Positions 56,563-64,000 of a stretch of DNA of 64,000 bases are shown piece by piece. The first letter of the stretch is position 1, and each line of letters opens with the position of its first letter. Origin of the DNA: Bifidobacterium vespertilionis (lineage in GTDB: Bacteria; Actinomycetota; Actinomycetes; Actinomycetales; Bifidobacteriaceae); the NCBI RefSeq assembly GCF_008698145.1, contig NZ_RZNZ01000008.1, positions 62,001-126,000 on the forward strand. Direction: 5' to 3'. The notes below the pieces were generated by a model. The model was not told where the DNA came from. It saw only the letters and a list, made by a program, of their open reading frames with translations, and ran no database searches. The translations under genes were made by a program, and so were the position numbers.

Positions 56563-57525
56563 ATGACATACGACATTTCGGCCGCATCTGTTGGCCAACC
56601 CGTCCCCGGTCCATTCATGCCTGCGCCCGTCCCGCCGAATCCGGCCGCAGCCGTCTCGATCCGCGGACTGGTCAAGGCTTTCGATCGCAAGGTGGCGGTC
56701 AACGGTCTGGCGCTGGACATCCCGGTCGGATCGTTCTACGGGCTTGTGGGGCCCAACGGCGCCGGCAAGACCACCACGCTCAACATGGCCACCGGTCTGC
56801 TCAGGCCGGACGCGGGATCGGTGATGATTCTGGGCCACGATGTGTGGAGCGATGTGAACCGGGCCAAGCGGGAGATTGGCGTAATGCCGCAGGGCGAGCA
56901 GATCTTCGACCGGCTCACCGGCCTGCAGCTGTTGGTCTACGCCGGCATGCTGCGCGGCATGAAGCGGGACGAGGTGGTCCGCCGCGCGCACGATCTGCTC
57001 GCCGCCTTCGACCTCAAGGACGCCGCCGGAAAGATGGTGGTCGACTATTCGGCTGGCATGACCAAGAAGATCTGTCTGGCCACCGCCATGATCCACAGCC
57101 CGCGCATTCTGGTCCTCGACGAGCCCTTCGAGGCCGTGGATCCGGTCTCCAGCGCTAACCTGCGCGACATTCTGGTGGAGTACGCGCGCACCGGTGGCAC
57201 GGTGATCATCTCCTCGCACGTGATGGCCCTGGTGGAGAAGATGTGCACGCATGTGGCGATCGTCAACCGCGGACAGGTGTGCGCGGCCGGCACGGTGGAT
57301 GAGGTCGCGGCCGGCGGCGAGCTGGAGGACCGGTTCATGGCGCTGGTCGGCGGGCGTCATGCGGCGGCAAAGCTCGATTGGCTCGACGGCGGCGCGGGAT
57401 CCGGACCCGCGGCGCCCGACCAACCGACTGCGCCCGGTCAGCCCGCGGTACCCGGTCAGCCGGCGGCATCCGGTCAGCCCGCGGTTCCAAGTCAGCCGGC
57501 CCAGACCCCGGAGGCCCTCCGATGA
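56563..57525 (+). CDS. ABC transporter ATP-binding protein
   Basis: The 320-residue ATPase has Walker A (GPNGAGKT), a degenerate signature (DYSAGMTKKI), Walker B (ILVLDEPFEAVD) and H-loop (SSHV). Its last 45 residues are a Pro/Gln/Ala repeat (units like PGQPAVPGQPA). It drives the permease whose ATG overlaps its stop (ATGA). Substrate unknown. Confidence 0.85.
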   Translation: MTYDISAASVGQPVPGPFMPAPVPPNPAAAVSIRGLVKAFDRKVAVNGLALDIPVGSFYGLVGPNGAGKTTTLNMATGLLRPDAGSVMILGHDVWSDVNRAKREIGVMPQGEQIFDRLTGLQLLVYAGMLRGMKRDEVVRRAHDLLAAFDLKDAAGKMVVDYSAGMTKKICLATAMIHSPRILVLDEPFEAVDPVSSANLRDILVEYARTGGTVIISSHVMALVEKMCTHVAIVNRGQVCAAGTVDEVAAGGELEDRFMALVGGRHAAAKLDWLDGGAGSGPAAPDQPTAPGQPAVPGQPAASGQPAVPSQPAQTPEALR

Positions 57526-59201
57526 CCGAATCCATCGCCACCATCGTCCGCCTGCGCTGGGCCCTCACCTTCGCGGCGATGCGCAAATCGGTCGCGCAGA
57601 CCGTGGGATACGTGATCACCGCCGTCATAGCCGTGTCCGTGGTGATCGGCGCGGCCATCGCCGGCTGGATGGCGGGCCTGCTGCCCATCGGCGACGATGC
57701 GGCCTTCCTCGGCTCCCTCAACGCGGCCGTGGTGTTCGTCGGCAGCGTTCTTGTGCTCATGATCATCCTGTTCCAGCTGCTGTATCTGGGTCAGGGATCC
57801 ACGCTGACCCCCGGTAAATTCGCGCTGTACGGCATCCCCGATCGCACGCTGAGTCTGGGGCTGCTTCTGGCCGGCTTGTCCGGCATGCCGGCCATCGTGG
57901 GCGTTCTTGGCATGATGCTGTGGGCGCTCGCATACCGCGGGCTTGGATCGGCCGCGGTGATCGGGCAGATCATCGCCGCCCCGCTGTTCGTGGTCGTCGC
58001 GATGAGCCTGTCCAAGCTGGTCGTCGCCGCGGTCAGTTCGCTGGTGCGCTCCGCTCGGGGCAAGAATCTGTTCTACGCCATCGTGGTGCTCGCCGTCATC
58101 CTCTTCAGTCAGGTCGGCGGCGCGTTGACCGCCCGCACGGCCATCGACGGCTCCGTGCAGACGGTCAGCGTGCGCGTCGAGTCCCTGCTGGTGGTCTCCG
58201 ATGTCGTCTCGTGGACCCCATTCGGCGCCGCCTTCCAGCTGCCCTTCGACGCCTTCCGGGGCGATTGGGGACCGTTCGCCGCGCGCGTGCTGATCCTTGT
58301 CGCCACGGTGATCCTGTGCTTCATGGGCTCCACGGCCTGCCTGCGCCACGATCGTCTGACCGCGGGCATGTCTGCGGGCCAATCCGCTCGGGCGTCCACA
58401 ACGGCCTCCGCCAAGGGCCTTGGCGCCTTCGCGCGCATGGCCGACTCCCCGTCCGGCGCGATCGCCGCCAGGCTGTTCACCTACCTCAAACGTGACGCCC
58501 GCCAGACCATGCTGTTCATCATGCCGCTCCTCTTTGTGGTGCTCATGGGATTCCAGTCGCACGGGGTCACCCCGGTGATCTGGATGGGACTGGCGATGGG
58601 CAGCTGGTTCATGTTCCTGGGAGAGGGCAACGGATTGGCCTATGACGGGCGCGGCTACACCATGGAGGTGATCGCCGGTGTGAGCGGATTCACCGATCGC
58701 AAGGGTCGCGTCCATCTGCTGGCGTCGCTGGCCACGGCGTACATCCTCACGCTGGCCTTGGGCATCTTCGTGTTCACCGGCGATTGGAGGGACGGTGATC
58801 TGGCCTCCCTCGACATGGCGCTCGTCGGCATGGCACTGGGCCTGTCCTATGCGAGCCTCGGTTTGGCCGAGGTGCTTTCCGTGGTGCTCATGTACCCGGT
58901 GCCTCCCATCGACAAGCCGTTCTCCACACCGCAGGGGCGCGCGGTGGCCCAGGGATTCTTCCCGTTCGTGCAGATGCTCGGCACGCCGCTGACCTTCCTG
59001 CCCACCGGCGTCCTGGCAATCGTCATGGGTATTTCGGGCATGTTCGAGTCCTCGCCCATATGGTCGGTCCGGCTGCTCGGCCTGATTGCGCTGGCCAACG
59101 GGGTGGGCATTCTCGCGCTCGGGACGTGGCTAGGCGGTAAGCTGTTGGATATGCGCTCGCTGAGCGTACTCAAGACGCTGAATGGATTCGCGAGCCTGTA
59201 G
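57522..59201 (+). CDS. ABC transporter permease
   Basis: The 559-residue protein has about twelve hydrophobic helices and looks like the large actinobacterial exporter permeases that pair with ABC-2 type ATPases. It is coupled to the ATPase gene. Substrate unknown. Confidence 0.75.
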   Translation: MTESIATIVRLRWALTFAAMRKSVAQTVGYVITAVIAVSVVIGAAIAGWMAGLLPIGDDAAFLGSLNAAVVFVGSVLVLMIILFQLLYLGQGSTLTPGKFALYGIPDRTLSLGLLLAGLSGMPAIVGVLGMMLWALAYRGLGSAAVIGQIIAAPLFVVVAMSLSKLVVAAVSSLVRSARGKNLFYAIVVLAVILFSQVGGALTARTAIDGSVQTVSVRVESLLVVSDVVSWTPFGAAFQLPFDAFRGDWGPFAARVLILVATVILCFMGSTACLRHDRLTAGMSAGQSARASTTASAKGLGAFARMADSPSGAIAARLFTYLKRDARQTMLFIMPLLFVVLMGFQSHGVTPVIWMGLAMGSWFMFLGEGNGLAYDGRGYTMEVIAGVSGFTDRKGRVHLLASLATAYILTLALGIFVFTGDWRDGDLASLDMALVGMALGLSYASLGLAEVLSVVLMYPVPPIDKPFSTPQGRAVAQGFFPFVQMLGTPLTFLPTGVLAIVMGISGMFESSPIWSVRLLGLIALANGVGILALGTWLGGKLLDMRSLSVLKTLNGFASL

Positions 59202-59240
59202 CACAAGCCGGGCCGCGACGAACTGTGGAGGTGGTGGCCG

Positions 59241-60683
59241 GTGGCAAGACGGCGCGCCAGGAAGGACCGTAGGCCGCTCGTCGTAGGCGCAAGCGTGGTG
59301 GCGACACTCGCCCTGTGCGCCGGTGCGATCGCGGCCGATCTGGACGATCGGATCCCCGGGGCGCTGACGATCCATCCGGTCCCCGTCCGCACCTTCTCCA
59401 CCCCGCGAACCGCGTACGCGGCCTCAGGACTCGTGCAGTCGCTGGAGCAGGGGACGCCGATCGACGCCGGCGCCGCCAATGCGCTCGCCGACACCTTCTC
59501 CGCCGCGGGAGGCGTGGGAGCCGACTTCTCCCTGCTGGTGGCCGACGCCGACGGCAATGTGGTGGTGGATCGCAATTCGGATGCGTTGCGCGAACCGGCC
59601 TCCACCATGAAAACCCTCACGGCCTTCGCCGCATCGCAGGCGCTGGACATGGACGCCACGTTGGACACCGAAACCCGGCTCGTCTACGACGCCGGCACCA
59701 AAACCGCCACGCTCACGCTCACCGGGCACGGCAACATGCTACTGGGCTCCGGTGCCAGCGACCCCAACCACGTCAACGGCCGCGCCGGGTTGGGTACGCT
59801 GGCCCAAAGCACCGCCAACGCTTTGCGCGCCCGGGGCATCACCGCCGTGAAGCTGGTATACGACGATTCGATGTTCGGGGACAACCGGACGCCGCCGAAC
59901 ATCATCGAGAACAATGGCGGGCACCAATACGCCACCGACGTCTCCTCCATGGCCGTGGACGGAGGACGCGACTGGACCGGGCGCACCAGGCCGTCCAACC
60001 CGGACGAGGAGCATTCGTACCCGACACTGTCCACCACCACCGCGCTGGATGCGGCTAGGATCTTCGCGGCAAGGCTTGCGGAACAGGGCATGACGGTGGA
60101 CGGCGATCCCGTATCCGGTGAAACACCCGCGGACCTTTCGCCCATCGCCACCGTGCATTCGGCCACGCTGGGCGAGGTCATGGCGTATATGCTGCGCAAT
60201 TCGGACAACACCGAGGCCGAGCTGTTCGGCCGGCTTCTGGCGCTCAAGACCGGTGCGGAGAACTCTCCCGCCGGAGCCGCCCAAGCCGTGCGCGCGCAGC
60301 TCGAACAGGCCGGGATCAACCTCGACGGCCTGACGATGGCCGATTGCTCCGGCCTCGCCCCAGGCTCCCGGCTCAAGGTGACCACGTTGGTGCAGGTGCA
60401 GCGCGCGATGATCACGTCCGGTGCCTCCGCGGCCGCCGCCAACGAGGGTCTGCCGGTGAGCGGGCTGACGGGCACCGCCGCGCTGCGATCGTTCAGCGAC
60501 GAGGCCGAGGGTCTGGTGCGCCTCAAGACCGGCAGTCTCACGGGCGTGCGCTCTATGGCCGGCAATGTGTCCCGACTGGGCGGCGGGCTGCTGTACTTCG
60601 CGGTGGTGGTGAACAATTCGCAGGATCCGTACGAGGCCAACGCCTCCATCGACGCGCTGGTCTCCGGTCTGGTGAGGCTCTGA
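59241..60683 (+). CDS. dacB: D-alanyl-D-alanine carboxypeptidase / PBP4 (S13)
   Basis: The 480-residue protein has an N-terminal membrane anchor or signal and the three penicillin-binding motifs: STMK in EPASTMKTL, SDN in LRNSDNTEAE and KTG in RLKTGSLTG. It trims peptidoglycan stem peptides outside the membrane. It starts at GTG 59241 after GGAGG, and its stop overlaps the tilS start. Confidence 0.88.
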   Translation: MARRRARKDRRPLVVGASVVATLALCAGAIAADLDDRIPGALTIHPVPVRTFSTPRTAYAASGLVQSLEQGTPIDAGAANALADTFSAAGGVGADFSLLVADADGNVVVDRNSDALREPASTMKTLTAFAASQALDMDATLDTETRLVYDAGTKTATLTLTGHGNMLLGSGASDPNHVNGRAGLGTLAQSTANALRARGITAVKLVYDDSMFGDNRTPPNIIENNGGHQYATDVSSMAVDGGRDWTGRTRPSNPDEEHSYPTLSTTTALDAARIFAARLAEQGMTVDGDPVSGETPADLSPIATVHSATLGEVMAYMLRNSDNTEAELFGRLLALKTGAENSPAGAAQAVRAQLEQAGINLDGLTMADCSGLAPGSRLKVTTLVQVQRAMITSGASAAAANEGLPVSGLTGTAALRSFSDEAEGLVRLKTGSLTGVRSMAGNVSRLGGGLLYFAVVVNNSQDPYEANASIDALVSGLVRL

Positions 60684-61819
60684 TGCCGTATTCGCCCTCG
60701 CTGCGCCGCGCGGTCGGCGAGTTGCGCGCGTGCCTGGAGCGGCATGGGCTTGGCCGTCAGTCGTCGCGGTTCGCCGAGCACGGCGAGCACAGGCCGGACC
60801 CCGACGCCCCGCTGGTGCTGGTCGCCTGTTCGGGCGGACGCGATTCGATGGCGCTCGCGGCCGTGGGGCACATCGTGTGCGGCATGCTGGGGCTGCGCTT
60901 CGGCGCGGTGATCGTGGACCATGGCATGCAGGACGGGTCGGCCACCGTGGCGCGCGAGGCCGCCGAACGATGCGATGCGATCGGGCTTGATCCGGTGATG
61001 GTCCGGCGTGTGGAGGTGGATCGCCGCCTGATCGCATCCGACGGGTCGGAGGCCGCCGCGCGCGACGCCCGGTACGCCGCGCTGGTCGACGCGGCCCGCG
61101 AAACCGGGGCGGCGATGGTGCTGCTCGCCCATACGCTGAACGATCAGGCCGAAACCGTGATGATCGGACTTGCGCGCAGCGGGGGACTGGATGCGATCGT
61201 GGGCATGCCCGAGGTCACGGAACGCGGCGAATCCGGTGGCAAGGACGGGCATGGCGGGCATGACGATCCCGTCCGGTTCGTCCGCCCATGGCTGAACGTG
61301 ACGCGCGCGCAGACCACGGCGATCTGCCGGGAGCTGAACATCGCATGGTGGGACGATCCGACCAACGGCGACGCGGTCCTCGCCAGCAGGCCGCTGGACG
61401 TCTCCTACCCGTTGCGATCGCGCATCCGGCACGATCTGATGCCCGCCATGGTCCGATGCTACGGGCGCGATCCGGCCGCATCCCTCGCCGCCGGCGCCGC
61501 AAGCGCGCGGATTGATGCCGATTACCTCGATCAAGCCGCCGATCGCCTTGCCGCACAGGCCCTGAGCTGCGATGACGGCCGCGTGCGGATCGACGCGCGG
61601 CGTCTGCTCGATGAGCATCCGGCACTGCGGCGCAGGGTGATCGTCCGCGCGCTGCGAACGCTGGGCATCCCGGTGGCCGCCGTGCACGTGGAGGCCATCG
61701 ACCGTCTCATCACCGACTGGCATGGCCAGCGGCCGCTCGTTCTTCCCAGTCAATGTTCAGCAATCCGCAAGGGTCACGTCATTGAAGTGTGCGAAGATAG
61801 ACGGCATGCGAATCGCTGA
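60683..61819 (+). CDS. tilS: tRNA(Ile)-lysidine synthase
   Basis: The 378-residue enzyme has the PP-loop SGGRDS near residue 50 and the LAHTLNDQAET and ARDARY blocks of TilS. It makes lysidine in the CAU anticodon of tRNA-Ile2. The gene overlaps hpt by 14 bases. Confidence 0.92.
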   Translation: MPYSPSLRRAVGELRACLERHGLGRQSSRFAEHGEHRPDPDAPLVLVACSGGRDSMALAAVGHIVCGMLGLRFGAVIVDHGMQDGSATVAREAAERCDAIGLDPVMVRRVEVDRRLIASDGSEAAARDARYAALVDAARETGAAMVLLAHTLNDQAETVMIGLARSGGLDAIVGMPEVTERGESGGKDGHGGHDDPVRFVRPWLNVTRAQTTAICRELNIAWWDDPTNGDAVLASRPLDVSYPLRSRIRHDLMPAMVRCYGRDPAASLAAGAASARIDADYLDQAADRLAAQALSCDDGRVRIDARRLLDEHPALRRRVIVRALRTLGIPVAAVHVEAIDRLITDWHGQRPLVLPSQCSAIRKGHVIEVCEDRRHANR

Positions 61820-62369
61820 TATACAAGACGATATTGACCATGAGCTGGTCTCCAAGGAACAGATCGAAGCCAAGATCCAGGAAGTCGCCGCCCGCGTGAG
61901 TGTGGACTACAAGGACAAGGACCCGCTGGTCATCGCCGTGCTCAAGGGCGCGGTGAACACCGTGGTCGCCTTCACCCAGGCGCTGAGCATCCCCGTGCAG
62001 ATGGACTTCATGAGCCTGTCCAGCTACGGATCGGGTACCCAGTCCAGCGGCGTCATCACCGTGAGGCAGGACCTGTCCACGGACGTTCGCGGACGGCACA
62101 TCCTCATCGCGGAGGATATTGTGGACTCCGGCCGCACGCTGGCATGGCTGGTCGAGGAACTCAAGCGCCGCGGCGCGGCCTCCGTGGAGATCTTCGCCCT
62201 GCTGGAGAAGCCGGCCCGCCGCGAGGTCGACGTGGATGTGAAGTACAAGGGATTCGAGATCCCGGACGAATTCGTGGTCGGCTACGGCTTGGACTACGAC
62301 GAGCGCTACCGCAACCTCGATTCCATCGCGGTTTTGAAGCCGAGTGTCTACCAAGGAGATGAGGCATGA
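61806..62369 (+). CDS. hpt: hypoxanthine phosphoribosyltransferase
   Basis: The 187-residue enzyme has the PRPP-binding motif [13 protein letters not shown] and [12 protein letters not shown] near the end. It salvages hypoxanthine and guanine. The tilS-hpt-ftsH order is conserved in many Gram-positive bacteria. The start at 61806 lies inside tilS. Confidence 0.94.
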   Translation: MRIADIQDDIDHELVSKEQIEAKIQEVAARVSVDYKDKDPLVIAVLKGAVNTVVAFTQALSIPVQMDFMSLSSYGSGTQSSGVITVRQDLSTDVRGRHILIAEDIVDSGRTLAWLVEELKRRGAASVEIFALLEKPARREVDVDVKYKGFEIPDEFVVGYGLDYDERYRNLDSIAVLKPSVYQGDEA

Positions 62370-64000
62370 GTTTCCCCGGACCCCAGGGGCCCAACAACCC
62401 CAATAACGGCAACCCGTTCACCAACCCCAACCGCGGGGGCGGCAACGGCCAGCAGAATGGCAAGAAGCCGTTTTGGCAGTCCCCGTGGCTGTGGGTCGTG
62501 GTCGTGGTGCTGCTCGCCATGAGCGCGTTCTCCATGTTCCAGATGGGCGGCACGCAGACCATCGACACCAAGGACGGCCTGACCCTGATCCAGAACGGCC
62601 AGGCCACGTACGCGCAGATCACGGACAACACGCAGAAGGTGCGCCTTGAGCTCAAGAGCGACTTCACGAAGACCGATCCGAACACCGGCCGCGTGAAGAA
62701 CTACGGCAAGGACGTGCAGTTCTACTACACCTTCGCGCAGGGCCAGCAGATCTCGCAGACCATCCAGCAGGCCAACCTGTCCAAGGGCTGGACATCCAAC
62801 ATGCAGCAGACCAGCGTGCTGAGCTATCTGCTCACATCCATCCTGCCGTTCATCATCTTCTTCGGCCTGTTCTGGTTCCTCATGAGCCGCATGCAGGGTG
62901 CCTCCGGCATGTTCGGCATCGGCGGCAAGAAGAACAACGGCAAGCTGCTCGAAGGCCAGACCCCCAAGACCAAGTTCGCGGACGTGGCCGGCGAGGACGA
63001 GGCCCTGCAGGAAGTGGAGGAGATCAAGGACTTCCTCAAGGACCCGGCCAAGTACAAGGCCCTGGGCGCCCGCATCCCGCGCGGCGTGTTGCTGTACGGT
63101 CCCCCCGGAACCGGCAAGACGCTGCTCGCCCGAGCCATCGCGGGCGAGGCCGGCGTGCCGTTCTACGCCATGGCCGGTTCCGACTTCGTGGAGATGTTCG
63201 TCGGCTTGGGCGCCTCCCGCGTGCGCGATCTGTTCGACGAGGCCAAGAAGAACGCCCCGGCCATCATCTTCATCGATGAGATCGATGCCGTGGGCCGCAA
63301 GCGCGGCTCCGGCATGGGCGGCGGCCACGACGAGCGCGAGCAGACCCTGAACCAGCTGCTCGTGGAGATGGACGGCTTCGACAATGACACCAACCTGATC
63401 ATCATCGCCGCCACCAACCGTCCCGACGTGCTCGACCCGGCCCTGCTGCGCCCCGGCCGTTTCGACCGTCAGGTGGGCGTTGCGGCCCCGGATCTGGAAG
63501 GCCGCGAGGCGATCCTCAAGGTGCACGCCAAGGGCAAGCCGTTTGTGCCGGATGTGGATCTGCACACCGTGGCCGTGCGCACGCCGGGCTTCACCGGCGC
63601 CGATCTGGCCAACGTGCTCAACGAGGCCGCCCTGCTGTGCGCCCGCGCCGGCGCTCAGCTGATCGACAACCGCGCCATCGACGAGGCCATCGACCGCGTG
63701 ATGTCCGGCCCGCGCCGCAAGTCCAAGGGCATGGCCCTGGAGGAGCTGCGCAACACCGCGTACCACGAGGGCGGCCACGCGCTGGTCGCCGCCGCGCTGC
63801 ACAACACGGATCCGGTCACCAAGGTCACCATCCTGCCGCGTGGCCGCGCGCTCGGCTACACGGCCGTGATGCCCACCTCCGACCGCTACTCGCAGTCGCG
63901 CAACGAGCTGCTGGATCAGATGGCCTACGCGATGGGCGGCCGCACCGCGGAGGAGATCGTGTTCCACGACCCCACCACCGGCGCATCCAACGACATCGAG
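62366..64000 (+). CDS. ftsH: ATP-dependent zinc metalloprotease FtsH (3' end outside window)
   Basis: The visible 545 residues hold a Gly/Asn/Pro-rich N-terminus, two membrane helices around an outside domain (residues about 35-160), the AAA domain with [17 protein letters not shown] and the second region of homology ([20 protein letters not shown]), and the protease motif HEGGH. It degrades membrane and cytoplasmic proteins. The start overlaps the hpt stop (ATGA) after AAGGAG. The frame is open at the window end. Confidence 0.95.
   Translation, partial: MSFPGPQGPNNPNNGNPFTNPNRGGGNGQQNGKKPFWQSPWLWVVVVVLLAMSAFSMFQMGGTQTIDTKDGLTLIQNGQATYAQITDNTQKVRLELKSDFTKTDPNTGRVKNYGKDVQFYYTFAQGQQISQTIQQANLSKGWTSNMQQTSVLSYLLTSILPFIIFFGLFWFLMSRMQGASGMFGIGGKKNNGKLLEGQTPKTKFADVAGEDEALQEVEEIKDFLKDPAKYKALGARIPRGVLLYGPPGTGKTLLARAIAGEAGVPFYAMAGSDFVEMFVGLGASRVRDLFDEAKKNAPAIIFIDEIDAVGRKRGSGMGGGHDEREQTLNQLLVEMDGFDNDTNLIIIAATNRPDVLDPALLRPGRFDRQVGVAAPDLEGREAILKVHAKGKPFVPDVDLHTVAVRTPGFTGADLANVLNEAALLCARAGAQLIDNRAIDEAIDRVMSGPRRKSKGMALEELRNTAYHEGGHALVAAALHNTDPVTKVTILPRGRALGYTAVMPTSDRYSQSRNELLDQMAYAMGGRTAEEIVFHDPTTGASNDIE

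Noticed and set aside
55833..56614. Frames of up to 233 codons opposite the 56-kb repeat array
   Set aside because: Their protein sequence simply repeats with the DNA units, as expected from translated repeats.

Overview
The window is high-GC actinobacterial DNA with gene content typical of Bifidobacterium: lacS/lacZ/lacI, galE, a FucO-type alcohol dehydrogenase, a ROK/ABC/GH20 amino-sugar locus, and a dacB-tilS-hpt-ftsH string. Species assignment is inference. A GC-rich core is interrupted by AT-rich or mobile blocks.

1-10.9 kb holds a class III lanthipeptide locus. It contains the end of an exporter, a LanKC synthetase broken by one in-frame TAA, and a 44-codon precursor gene overlapping the synthetase 3' end, followed by an attenuator-like hairpin. 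A prolyl-oligopeptidase-type leader peptidase comes next. Then comes an ABC pair with a lipoprotein, a small membrane protein and a histidine kinase/response regulator pair. Base composition switches inside genes: GC-rich DNA runs from about 5.82 to 10.39 kb inside AT-rich flanks, and the regulator is half of each.

10.9-20.4 kb is an amino-sugar or glycan uptake locus: two solute-binding lipoproteins, two permeases, a ROK repressor, a ROK kinase and a cytoplasmic GH20 hexosaminidase. A TCGAACA-type motif recurs at its promoters.

20.4-28.9 kb is an accessory island. It has two related tyrosine integrases, a lactococcin-972-type bacteriocin locus (secreted peptide, two FtsX-like membrane proteins, one ATPase), an AbiE-like regulator/nucleotidyltransferase pair with a perfect 18-bp inverted repeat at its promoter, and the tail of a third integrase. 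The palindrome TGWCATC-N4-GATGWCA occurs upstream of lanKC (two copies), the lanthipeptide-linked ABC/two-component operon, and the lactococcin-type gene (two copies). This suggests shared control of the two bacteriocin systems.

28.9-34.7 kb carries a second ABC/FtsX/adaptor/lipoprotein operon facing a LuxR-type response regulator and histidine kinase. 34.8-44.3 kb holds lacS, lacZ and lacI with matching operators, trmB, galE, a DUF4190-like protein, and tRNA-Asp and tRNA-Phe.

About 45.0-50.7 kb is a small integrated element: tyrosine integrase, a Rep with the motifs of eukaryotic CRESS-DNA virus/geminivirus Reps, iterons plus a cloverleaf-forming inverted repeat as candidate origin, an excisionase-like protein, a ribbon-helix-helix protein and other small proteins. 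It lies at the 5' end of the alcohol dehydrogenase gene. The codons for MVYRMI appear at both junctions with different synonymous codons, so the element appears to have brought its own start.

52-64 kb is ordinary core: two glycosyltransferases, an AI-2E family transporter, a Ros-unrelated ABC exporter, a D,D-carboxypeptidase, TilS, Hpt and the first 545 residues of FtsH. Intergenic palindromic repeat clusters lie at 36.4, 44.4 and 56.2 kb.
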